Source: an uncultured Acetatifactor sp. (GTDB lineage Bacteria > Bacillota > Clostridia > Lachnospirales > Lachnospiraceae). From it: 25,391 bases of DNA. The notes below the pieces were generated by a model. It did not search any database. It was not told the DNA's origin and saw only the letters and a list, made by a program, of their open reading frames with translations. Positions 15,686 through 22,417 of this stretch are shown one piece after another. Position 1 is the first letter of the stretch, and each line of letters begins with the position of its first letter. Both the position numbers and the translations under genes were made by a program. The DNA is taken from NCBI GenBank assembly GCA_910585015.1, contig CAJUCT010000047.1, forward strand, positions 1 through 25,391, in the 5' to 3' direction.

Positions 15686-15887
15686 TATAAAAACTATCGC
15701 TTCCTTTTAAAATATATCCCCGCTGCATAACATCTATTGTAAATCCATTTTATCATTTGATTTTCTCAGAAGCCGATGAATAAAGATGTCGGGAACCGTA
15801 CCTACACAAACTATTGTAAAATGGATGCCCATTAGAATATCTGTTTTATCCCCTTCCACAAAAACCCGTTTTATATACATAAGTTGT

Positions 15888-16256
15888 CTACTTAACAGGA
15901 CACGATATCTCCATAATCTGTTCAATAGCTTGATGCAGCAGCTGACTTTCTTCCGTATCCGCAGCCCTGTAGTAGACTTCCTTGCCCTCCCGGCGGCTGA
16001 CAATCAGGCCGTTTGCCTTGAGCTGCCGCAGGTGATGGGATACGGCGGGACTGGACATATCCACCATGGCTGATATGTTGATCACGCACTCCTCGCAGTG
16101 ACACAGCAGCCAGAAGATGCGCACTCTGCTGGTATCGTCCAGCAGCCGAAACGTATCGGCCACATTCTGAAATGTCTCCGGCCTGTCAAGCTGCTCCCGC
16201 AAATATTCCTCCGTTTGTCCCTCACCGTGACGGTGAGGAAGCATAAATTTTTCCAT
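15888..16256 (-). CDS. cadC: CadC/ArsR-family metal-sensing repressor
   Basis: The 122-residue winged-helix repressor carries the ArsR/SmtB signature. VRIFWLLCHCEECVINIS (about 47-64) holds the Cys-rich metal-binding helix (compare ELCVCD in CadC), and the recognition helix lies at MSSPAVSHHLRQLKANGLI. An N-terminal HRHGEGQ stretch could add ligands. Such proteins release DNA on binding Cd, Pb or Zn. I chose ATG 16256, with AAGGAAG 9 nt upstream; the in-frame ATG at 16286 has no SD site. It is divergent from the HMA protein and P-type ATPase. The perfect palindrome at 16514-16533 is its likely operator. Downstream, 15690-15887 contains no convincing gene. Confidence 0.85.
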   Translation of the reverse strand: MEKFMLPHRHGEGQTEEYLREQLDRPETFQNVADTFRLLDDTSRVRIFWLLCHCEECVINISAMVDMSSPAVSHHLRQLKANGLIVSRREGKEVYYRAADTEESQLLHQAIEQIMEISCPVK

Positions 16257-16482
16257 CCGCAATACTTCCTTTCCGTAATCCAACATCAGACATACCCAAA
16301 TGCATCAGCACATTTATGATTGCATACACCATAAAGATCAGGTTCAGCGCATATATTATGTCCGGAATTTGATTTCCCTGAACATGGCTCTCAATATCAT
16401 TATATAGAAGATTTTAACTGCCTGTCAATTCTTTCATCCATATCCCTGTTAAAACTGATCCCTGTTTATTTCAGAAAAACTA

Positions 16483-16511
16483 TTGACATTTGATAGGATT
16501 CATATTATACT
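16483..16511 (+). promoter_or_regulatory. Promoter of the metal-efflux operon
   Basis: Perfect TTGACA (16483-16488), a 17-bp spacer and TATACT (16506-16511, five of six) form a strong promoter. The transcript would begin inside the palindrome at 16514-16533. Confidence 0.85.
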
Positions 16512-16513
16512 TC

Positions 16514-16533
16514 AATTAAACAAGTGTTTAATT
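16514..16533 (+). promoter_or_regulatory. Probable CadC/ArsR operator
   Basis: AATTAAACAAGTGTTTAATT has two perfect 9-bp arms around AG. It lies two bases after the -10 and covers the expected start site. This resembles the arm-2-arm layout of known CadC operators. Confidence 0.7.
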
Positions 16534-16621
16534 ATTAAATTTATGGACACATGGCTGTCCGCAAAATCTTGGCAACTGTTCTCAGAGCAGTTGTAAAACA
16601 AAATCAGGAGGATGATCAATC

Positions 16622-16840
16622 ATGAAAAAAACCTACAAAATCGAAGTTGACTGCGCAAACTGTGCCAATCTGATGGAAGATGCCACCCGCAAGACCCCGG
16701 GCGTAGCTTCCGCCACCGTGAATTTTATGACCCAGAAGATGAATGTGGAATTTGAGGAGGGGCAGGATCCGAAGACGGTTATGAAGGCCGTGCTGAAAGC
16801 CTGCAAAAAGGTAGAACCCGATTGTGAGATTGAACTTTGA
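16622..16840 (+). CDS. Free-standing HMA heavy-metal-binding protein
   Basis: The 72-residue cytoplasmic protein is a single heavy-metal-associated (HMA) domain with the metal-binding loop DCANCA at residues 10-15, equivalent to the MxCxxC motif. It lacks the usual Met. PGVASATVNFMTQKMNVEF forms the characteristic beta-alpha-beta part. The acidic D before the CxxC and the DCEIEL tail resemble Zn/Cd/Pb-type HMA domains. It is the first gene after the metal-regulated promoter, with AGGAGG upstream, and is followed by the 74-bp array and an ATPase that lacks an N-terminal HMA. It probably delivers metal to that ATPase, or serves as its detached regulatory domain. Confidence 0.9.
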   Translation: MKKTYKIEVDCANCANLMEDATRKTPGVASATVNFMTQKMNVEFEEGQDPKTVMKAVLKACKKVEPDCEIEL

Positions 16841-16870
16841 TAAGCCTGCTTTTAACAACATGCAGGGTAG

Positions 16871-17176
16871 AGGTAAGTTTGGATGTTGCACATCCAAATA
16901 CGCATTAAGGGATATTGCAGGCGCAGCCAGCAATATCCACGAAGAGGTAAGTTTGAATGTATAACATTCAAATACGTATTAACGCAATATCGCAGGCTTG
17001 CCTGCGATATGCATGTAGAGGTAAGTTTGAATGTATAACATTCAAATACGTATTAACGCAGTATCGCAGGCTTGCCTGCGATATGCATGTAGAGGTAAGT
17101 TTGAATGTATAACATTCAAATACGTATTAACGCAGTATCGCAGGCTTACCTGCGATATGCATGTAGAGGTAAGTTT
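16871..17176 (+). repeat. Tandem array of a 74-bp structured repeat (4 units plus stub)
   Basis: Units begin at 16871, 16945, 17019 and 17093, exactly 74 bp apart, and a 10-bp stub begins at 17167. Each unit holds AGGTAAG, a palindrome TTTGAATGT-ATA-ACATTCAAA, the self-complementary AATACGTATT, and TATCGCAGGC-TT-GCCTGCGATA. In the first unit both stems differ in sequence but still pair (TTTGGATGT/ACATCCAAA; GGATATTGC/GCAATATCC). The stub supplies AGAGGTAAG as the SD of the ATPase gene. Related copies occur at 8839, 9001-9147 and 22153. Confidence 0.95.
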
Positions 17177-17178
17177 GT

Positions 17179-19062
17179 ATGAGCAAGAAACAGAAAAAAA
17201 TGCTGGCCCGCATCATTGTATCAACAATAATGTTGATTGTCTTAAATTTTTTGCCTGTCAGCGGGCTGCTCCGGATGGCCCTGTATCTGGCGGTCTATCT
17301 GATCATCGGTGCAGACATCCTGAAGAAGGCTGGAAAAGGCATCTTAAACGGCCGGGTATGCGACGAGAATTTCCTAATGACTGTGGCCACCATCGGCGCC
17401 ATTGCCCTGGCGGTCTATACAAAAAGCGGTGATTACAATGAGGCCATCGCCGTAATGCTCTTCTATCAAGTGGGAGAATTTTTCCAGAGTTATGCCGTGG
17501 GAAAGAGCCGCCGGAACATCAGCGCGCTGATGGATATCCGCCCCGACTACGCCAATATCGAACAGGATGGCAGGCTGGAACAGGTTGACCCTGACGAGGT
17601 GGCCATCGGCAGCGTCATCGTGGTGCAGCCGGGAGAAAAGGTTCCCATAGACGGGGTTATTCTGGAGGGAAATTCCGATCTGAACACCAGCGCCCTCACC
17701 GGTGAAAGCCTTCCCAGGGAGGCCCACGTGGGCGACGAGATTATCAGCGGCTGCATCAATATGACAGGGGTTCTGAAAATCCGGACTACCAGAGAATTTG
17801 GAGAATCCACAGTGTCCAAGATCCTGGAACTTGTGGAGGAGTCCAGTTCCCGCAAATCCCGCTCGGAGAATTTTATCTCCCGCTTTGCGAAAGTCTATAC
17901 CCCTGCGGTGTGCATCGCCGCCCTGCTGCTGGCGGTGCTGCCCCCGGTTTTCAATCTGATCACAGGCCGGCCGGCGGGTTGGGAGAACTGGATATACAGC
18001 GCTTTGACATTTTTGGTAATCAGCTGCCCCTGCGCACTGGTAGTCAGTGTGCCCTTAAGCTTTTTCGCAGGTATCGGCGGCGCCAGCAAGGAAGGGATTC
18101 TGATCAAGGGCTCCAATTATATGGAAATCCTGTCTCAGACCAAGGTGGTGGTTTTTGACAAGACCGGCACATTGACCCAAGGCGTATTTGAAGTCAGCGG
18201 TATTCATCACAATGAGATGGAGGAAGCCAAATTGCTGGAATATGCCGCTTTGGCGGAATGTTCCTCCTCCCATCCCATCAGCAAAAGCCTGCAGCGGGCC
18301 TACGGCAGGGAAATCGACCGCAGCCGGGTGACGGATATCCGGGAGATCAGCGGTCAGGGGCTGGTGGCAAAGGTAGACGGAAGATCGGTTGCGGTGGGCA
18401 ACACCAAGCTGATGAAGCAGTTGGATATGGCCTATGCGGACTGTCACAGCCTGGGTACCATCATCCATATTGCCATTGACGACAGTTATGCCGGGCATAT
18501 CGTGATCTCCGACATTGAAAAGCCGAGTTCCAAAGCGGCCATTGCCGCGCTGAAAAAAGCGGGAGTAAACAGGACTGTCATGCTCACCGGGGATGCCAGG
18601 GCCGTGGCTGAAAAAGTGGCCGCGGATCTGGGTGTGGATGAGGTACACAGTGAACTGCTCCCTGGTGACAAAGTGAATAAAGTGGAAAAACTATTGGCAG
18701 ATAAGTCTCCCAAAGCAAAGCTGGCCTTTGTGGGCGACGGAATCAACGATGCGCCGGTGCTGGGCCGGGCAGATATCGGCATCGCCATGGGCGCCATGGG
18801 ATCAGATGCTGCCATCGAGGCTGCTGATGTGGTGCTGATGGACGATGATCCCATGAAAATTGCTAAAGGCATCAAGATTTCCCGGAAATGCCTTGCTATC
18901 GTCTACCAGAATATCACCTTTGCCCTGGCGGTAAAATTTGTCTGCCTCCTGCTGGGCGCCATAGGCTATGCCAATATGTGGCTGGCGATTTTCGCGGATG
19001 TGGGGGTCACCGTGATTGCTGTGTTGAATGCCATACGCGCTTTGCGGGTACACAAACTGTAA
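17179..19062 (+). CDS. cadA: Heavy-metal P1B-type ATPase (Cd/Zn/Pb exporter)
   Basis: This 627-residue integral membrane pump couples ATP hydrolysis to metal export. Motifs include TGES in the actuator domain (174-177), the transport-site SCPCALVV (CPC at 283-285), the phosphorylated Asp327 in DKTGTLT, the SSSHPI nucleotide-binding HP motif, MLTGD and GDGINDAP. Hydrophobic segments at about 10-45, 65-105, 240-300 and 575-620 fit the usual eight spans. The CPC motif and neighbouring cadC-like repressor point to Zn/Cd/Pb. There is no N-terminal HMA domain: the protein starts directly at the first membrane helix, and the HMA protein at 16622 probably replaces it. The ATG lies just after the repeat stub, whose AGAGG is the SD. 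It shares the metal-regulated promoter, 338 bp after the HMA gene. Confidence 0.95.
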   Translation: MSKKQKKMLARIIVSTIMLIVLNFLPVSGLLRMALYLAVYLIIGADILKKAGKGILNGRVCDENFLMTVATIGAIALAVYTKSGDYNEAIAVMLFYQVGEFFQSYAVGKSRRNISALMDIRPDYANIEQDGRLEQVDPDEVAIGSVIVVQPGEKVPIDGVILEGNSDLNTSALTGESLPREAHVGDEIISGCINMTGVLKIRTTREFGESTVSKILELVEESSSRKSRSENFISRFAKVYTPAVCIAALLLAVLPPVFNLITGRPAGWENWIYSALTFLVISCPCALVVSVPLSFFAGIGGASKEGILIKGSNYMEILSQTKVVVFDKTGTLTQGVFEVSGIHHNEMEEAKLLEYAALAECSSSHPISKSLQRAYGREIDRSRVTDIREISGQGLVAKVDGRSVAVGNTKLMKQLDMAYADCHSLGTIIHIAIDDSYAGHIVISDIEKPSSKAAIAALKKAGVNRTVMLTGDARAVAEKVAADLGVDEVHSELLPGDKVNKVEKLLADKSPKAKLAFVGDGINDAPVLGRADIGIAMGAMGSDAAIEAADVVLMDDDPMKIAKGIKISRKCLAIVYQNITFALAVKFVCLLLGAIGYANMWLAIFADVGVTVIAVLNAIRALRVHKL

Positions 19063-19092
19063 GTAAGGTCAATGTCTATGATGACCTATGGA

Positions 19093-19121
19093 TTAACTTT
19101 AAGGAACTAGGATTATATTAT
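19093..19121 (+). promoter_or_regulatory. Candidate antisense-RNA promoter
   Basis: TTAACT (19093-19098), a 17-bp spacer and TATTAT (19116-19121) form a plausible promoter directed toward the 3' end of the holin-like toxin gene. Confidence 0.5.
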
Positions 19122-19127
19122 AAACAG

Positions 19128-19157
19128 AAAAAGGGAAAGCCTTAGAAGCGGCAACCC
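19128..19157 (-). terminator. Candidate terminator of the toxin mRNA
   Basis: On the minus strand GGGTTGCC (19157-19150) pairs with GGCTTTCCC (19141-19133), with an internal TT/TTT mismatch, and is followed by TTTTT (19132-19128). Ending here, the toxin mRNA 3' end meets the predicted antisense start. Confidence 0.5.
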
Positions 19158-19230
19158 TCCGAATAAGCTTTAGTACTAACCTTTTACAAGGTCAGCCGCC
19201 ACTATTGGTAATAGTGGCGGCTATTTCCGT
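19128..19230 (+). ncRNA. Candidate type I antitoxin RNA (RatA-like)
   Basis: A transcript from about 19128 would run rightward antisense to the toxin mRNA 3' region and end at the perfect hairpin GCCGCCACTATT (19195-19206)/AATAGTGGCGGC (19210-19221), followed by TATTTCC. The length would be about 100 nt. The overlap with the toxin mRNA would be nearly the whole RNA, as in the convergent TxpA/RatA system. Inferred from promoter, hairpin and position only. Confidence 0.45.
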
Positions 19231-19313
19231 TTATCCCTGAAGATTTTATAACACAATCCAATCAGGGCAATAATGAATATCCCGGTCTGAACCAGATCTG
19301 AATATGTAATCAT
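19221..19313 (-). CDS. Holin-like type I toxin peptide (Hol_Tox/TxpA-like)
   Basis: This 30-residue peptide has a short polar start, MITYSDLVQTG, a single membrane helix IFIIALIGLC, and a basic tail YKIFRDKRK. That composition is typical of 'putative holin-like toxin' peptides of Firmicutes, which damage the membrane when expressed without their antisense RNA. The start ATG has only AAGG directly adjacent and a better AAAGGA further upstream, consistent with weak, structured translation starts in type I toxins. The TAG stop runs straight into a perfect 12-bp GC-rich hairpin (19195-19221), a common feature of these loci. It is too small for ordinary gene callers. Assignment is by pattern and context. 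Confidence 0.65.
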   Translation of the reverse strand: MITYSDLVQTGIFIIALIGLCYKIFRDKRK

Positions 19314-19345
19314 CCTTGGCTAACACATATTCCTTTGATAAGCAA

Positions 19346-19981
19346 TTACAATATACTGTTTACAGCATCTTTACTTCGCCGCTTTTCATCACAGACAATC
19401 CACTCATCCAGCGTCAGAGGTTCATAGTCGGAATACATGCAAAAGCAGTTGATCATATTGCAGGGAATGGGCCTTTTGTTTCCCTGAGCATCCGTTGTGA
19501 CCGTGGCCCTGGTTATTTCCTGAAATTGCTCGATTAGCCTTTGATCCTGGGTATCATGCACATGGCCGTAGAGCATGTACGTTCTGGGATTACCGTTCTC
19601 GTCCAGACGGTACTGCCCATTGTAGCACATGATGGGGTAATGGCAGAGTATCACCTTGCGCTTGTTATCATACATCTCCTCATAGGGTTTGGCCCATACA
19701 AAACGCCTCATATCCATAGTGGTCTTGGTTACAAAGCGATCATGGTTGCCCTGGATCAGGTACAGCCTGCCATTCAACTGCCGTGTAAGTTCACAGGTCT
19801 CCTCCACATTTCCCCAGGACAGATCCCCGATGATAACCACCTCATCATTCTCCCTTACTTTTTGGTTCCATTTATTGATCATGTACTCGTTCATTTCTTC
19901 CACATTGGCAAACCCCCGGCGGTCCATGCGGTCATTCATAGCCCCATGGTAAAAATGCAGGTCAGCGATATAATATCTCAT
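19346..19981 (-). CDS. Metallophosphoesterase (calcineurin-like)
   Basis: The 211-residue cytoplasmic enzyme has all five calcineurin-like phosphoesterase blocks: DLHFYH (residues 7-12), GDLSWG (about 52-57), GNHD (about 78-81), CHYPI (about 112) and YGHVHD (about 138). These residues bind two metal ions, usually Mn or Fe/Zn. The form resembles small phage- or YfcE-like phosphoesterases of unknown substrate, and phosphodiester or phosphomonoester hydrolysis is the safe prediction. The ATG follows GAGGACC. It is the last of three closely spaced minus-strand genes, but gaps of 84 bp or less do not prove an operon. Confidence 0.9.
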   Translation of the reverse strand: MRYYIADLHFYHGAMNDRMDRRGFANVEEMNEYMINKWNQKVRENDEVVIIGDLSWGNVEETCELTRQLNGRLYLIQGNHDRFVTKTTMDMRRFVWAKPYEEMYDNKRKVILCHYPIMCYNGQYRLDENGNPRTYMLYGHVHDTQDQRLIEQFQEITRATVTTDAQGNKRPIPCNMINCFCMYSDYEPLTLDEWIVCDEKRRSKDAVNSIL

Positions 19982-20065
19982 GGTCTGGTCCTCTATTCTA
20001 AATATATTTCCATATATGCCTCATCCTGGGGCCGCAGCGGAAAATTGACACCCCTTCGACATTCT

Positions 20066-20488
20066 CTATTCAATCTCAAAGGATTCCGAATGGAAATTGG
20101 CATAGTAGCGCCCTTTCCGCGCCGTGAACTTCAATACGCAGTAATCGGGATCCGTCACTCCCTTGGGATAATACATGGTATCCCCCCGCTGCCAGATCAT
20201 CTGCTTGCTCTCATCATCTTCCAGCACTTCCATGGTGCCAGTCAACATAACGCCTCTGAAAAAGCGTTTATCACAAAAATAGATACTGGCGTTGGGATTC
20301 TTCCGATACTGCGCCACTCTCATGGAGGATGTGTTGGTGGAAAACCAAAACTCTTTTATGCCCTCCCTCTTGCGGGGTGAGAGCATGGCTTTCATGTGGG
20401 GAAAGCCGTCCTCAGAGATAGAAGCTATAAAGGAAACTTTCTGCTTGTCAATTAAGTTGCCGATGGTTTTCTGTGGATCGCGCATCAT
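20066..20488 (-). CDS. Pyridoxamine 5'-phosphate oxidase-like flavin protein
   Basis: The 140-residue protein has a split-barrel FMN-binding fold. The order VSFIASISEDGFPHMKAM, EFWFSTNTSSMRVAQYRKNPNA, SIYFCDKRFFRGVMLTGTMEV is typical of the 'general stress protein 26'/PNPOx-like family. It lacks the C-terminal PNPOx dimerisation domain, so it is probably not a true vitamin B6 enzyme but a flavin- or F420-type reductase of unknown substrate. The ATG at 20488 follows GGAGGACAAACCA; a second ATG is adjacent at 20485. The stop of the sigma-factor gene lies 18 bp upstream, which suggests co-transcription with it. Confidence 0.85.
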   Translation of the reverse strand: MMRDPQKTIGNLIDKQKVSFIASISEDGFPHMKAMLSPRKREGIKEFWFSTNTSSMRVAQYRKNPNASIYFCDKRFFRGVMLTGTMEVLEDDESKQMIWQRGDTMYYPKGVTDPDYCVLKFTARKGRYYANFHSESFEIE

Positions 20489-20506
20489 TGGTTTGTCCTC
20501 CGTTTC

Positions 20507-22150
20507 TCATTCATCTATCGCCAGTATCATTGGACAGGGAGGCTGTACTCCCTGATCATATCCTTCATCACGGATAAGCCCTTCCCCCATCGCAAGCCGC
20601 AGCGTAGCCATAAGCATGGCATGATCGCTGTACATATACTGCTTTTGCAGAGGAACGCTCCCCAAGTGTACGGGAATCCGTTTCTTTTTTCCCTTGAGAA
20701 ATTCCTTGAGCGGGCCTCTAAGTGTTTCCGCAAGTGCAGACTGTGCTTCATTCAGAAGAAAATCCAGTGTTTCCACGTCTCTTCTGTACAGCGCCGGGAC
20801 ACTCAGTGCGGGCCTGCTGCCCTTATAGTGTAAAATATTGCACTCGACAAGCCATGGGATGCTTTTCAGCTTATGCTCGTCAAAGCCACTGTCACGGATA
20901 TCTATACCGCTCTCGATGATGTAAAGCAGTTTGATTAGATCTTCCTCCGATATGCCATTTTCAGTCCTGTAAAATAAACGCATAGGAAAACCTTCCGGAT
21001 AATACAGACTCATGCGCACACGACGGGCCCCCAGGTAATTGTCAAGCCACAGATTATTTTGTCCGCCATAGCTGTATTTGCAAGATTCGGTTATTTTACC
21101 CTGCTCAGAATCTTCCTCAAGAATATGTCCAAACGCAATCCAATTTCCACCGTCAGCCCTGTCAGGGAATACCTGTTCCACCGCAAAGGCATGGGAAAAA
21201 GCACGGTATGAACCATGATCAAATATATTAAAAAAGCAAAACCATTCCAATGCCCTTTGCTTTTCGCCATTTAATCGGCGATATAATTCACACTCTCTCA
21301 GCTTGTCCCAAAATACTGCATAGAGTTTCCATATCTCATTAAAATGTTCCGCCGCAAAATCCTTCTGTGCCGGAATATACCGCTCCCTGTCCTGAGCTGT
21401 ATAAAGAATGAAATCCGTATACAGCCTGTCCCCGGTTTGCCGCATCAGTTCACCATTCAACAGTTTTCGGATAACCGGTTCCACATAGGCCATGGGAATC
21501 CCTATGGCTCTTGCGAGTTCCGCCTCATATACTGGTTTTTCATAGGCCAGGTACAAGAGATTCTGCGCGATCAGATCCTCTTCCACAAGGGAACGGGGTT
21601 CGCCGTTCACTCCGCCGCGTCCGCTGTTGCTGACGGAAAGTCTGACCGGCTTATAGCTTTGTCTCTCATAATATTCCATATTGTCGATTCCTTTCTTCAC
21701 ATGACTTCTCCCGACGGACAGCCTGCTCTTCACAGTACCTTGGGGAATACCAAGCGCGGCGGCAATCTCCGCCACACTTTGCCCTTCCATATAATGGCGC
21801 ACCATAACCTCTCGGTATGTGGCTGTCAGAAAAGCAATTTCACCCCTTGCGCGCCCCGCCTCGTCCATGGATTCGAGATCTACGGAAAAAGGAAATTCAC
21901 AGGCTATGTCAAAATCCTCCCCCAAACTGATAAAGGGCCGGCGGCAACGTCTGCGCAGCATGTCGCAGAATTTGCGGTTTAAAACCGCAGCCAGCCACGG
22001 GCGGATATTGTCAATATGCTTCCCTTTTGCCTCATACTGCAAAGCGGCGAGGACAGTTTCCTGGGCCAAATCCTCCGCATCCTGCAGATTCCCACATTTG
22101 CGCAGAGCAGCCGACAGAAGAAATTCCATCTGGTCTTCTATTTTCTCCAT
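20507..22150 (-). CDS. ECF-type sigma factor with large C-terminal extension
   Basis: The 547-residue protein begins like an ECF sigma factor. Region 2 (about 8-70) contains LQDAEDLAQETVLAALQ and IRPWLAAVLNRKFCDMLRR; region 4 (about 105-155) contains REVMVRHYMEGQSVAEIAAA and GIPQGTVKSRLSVGRSHVKK. The other ~385 residues, twice the length of a usual ECF sigma, include a winged-helix-like segment (about 195-250: LLYLAYEKPVYEAELARAIG, then YVEPVIRKLLNGELM) and an unfamiliar alpha/beta domain rich in aromatic residues. ECF sigmas with long C-terminal extensions are known and often lack a separate anti-sigma; none is encoded beside this one. The extension may sense a signal and control the sigma in cis. 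The ATG follows AAAAAAGGTAAC, the end of a degenerate 74-bp repeat copy. Confidence 0.85.
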   Translation of the reverse strand: MEKIEDQMEFLLSAALRKCGNLQDAEDLAQETVLAALQYEAKGKHIDNIRPWLAAVLNRKFCDMLRRRCRRPFISLGEDFDIACEFPFSVDLESMDEAGRARGEIAFLTATYREVMVRHYMEGQSVAEIAAALGIPQGTVKSRLSVGRSHVKKGIDNMEYYERQSYKPVRLSVSNSGRGGVNGEPRSLVEEDLIAQNLLYLAYEKPVYEAELARAIGIPMAYVEPVIRKLLNGELMRQTGDRLYTDFILYTAQDRERYIPAQKDFAAEHFNEIWKLYAVFWDKLRECELYRRLNGEKQRALEWFCFFNIFDHGSYRAFSHAFAVEQVFPDRADGGNWIAFGHILEEDSEQGKITESCKYSYGGQNNLWLDNYLGARRVRMSLYYPEGFPMRLFYRTENGISEEDLIKLLYIIESGIDIRDSGFDEHKLKSIPWLVECNILHYKGSRPALSVPALYRRDVETLDFLLNEAQSALAETLRGPLKEFLKGKKKRIPVHLGSVPLQKQYMYSDHAMLMATLRLAMGEGLIRDEGYDQGVQPPCPMILAIDE

Positions 22151-22152
22151 AA

Positions 22153-22195
22153 GTTACCTTTTTTCCGCATAAGTCAGGCTAAGACTGACCTATTG
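22153..22195 (-). repeat. Degenerate copy of the 74-bp repeat at the sigma-factor gene start
   Basis: TTACCT, TTCCGCATA, then CAGGCTAAGACTG align with the same order in the copy at 9070-9105 (TTACCT, TTCCTGCATA, CAGGCTGAGACTG). Its AGGTAA end serves as the SD site of the gene starting at 22150. Confidence 0.5.
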
Positions 22196-22417
22196 CCACT
22201 TTTGAAAGCTTTCACTTATATTGTCGCCGCAATCGGGTCCAGGTTCGGTCATGATAGAAAAGAATTTATAGAAATATAATATCAATGGGAAAAAAGTACT
22301 TGAAACGGGTCCGGACTTGAAAGTGATAACGGATCTTACCGGAAGAGTACTCTCTGTGCTTCCACTGGCAGAGGGGGCAAACTGTAAAACAATAGCAGCC
22401 TGTGTATAAACACTCTC
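22196..22417. other. Intergenic region without a convincing gene
   Basis: One plus-strand frame is open from about 22274 to a TAA at 22407 and reads GKKVLETGPDLKVITDLTG then SVLPLAEGANCKTIAACV. It has no start codon with an SD site and no family I recognise, so it may be a gene remnant. No terminator for the neighbouring minus-strand transporter was identified here. Confidence 0.4.

Noticed and set aside
15734..15880. A 48-codon minus-strand ORF after the cadC-like gene.
   Set aside because: There is no SD site, no family resemblance, and it is part of a longer shadow frame of the repressor gene.
16871..17176. A CRISPR-like array of direct repeats.
   Set aside because: The whole 74-bp unit repeats with no unique spacers, and no cas gene is present.
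17031..17432. A 133-codon plus-strand ORF across the repeat array.
   Set aside because: It translates the repeats and then an out-of-frame part of the ATPase gene.
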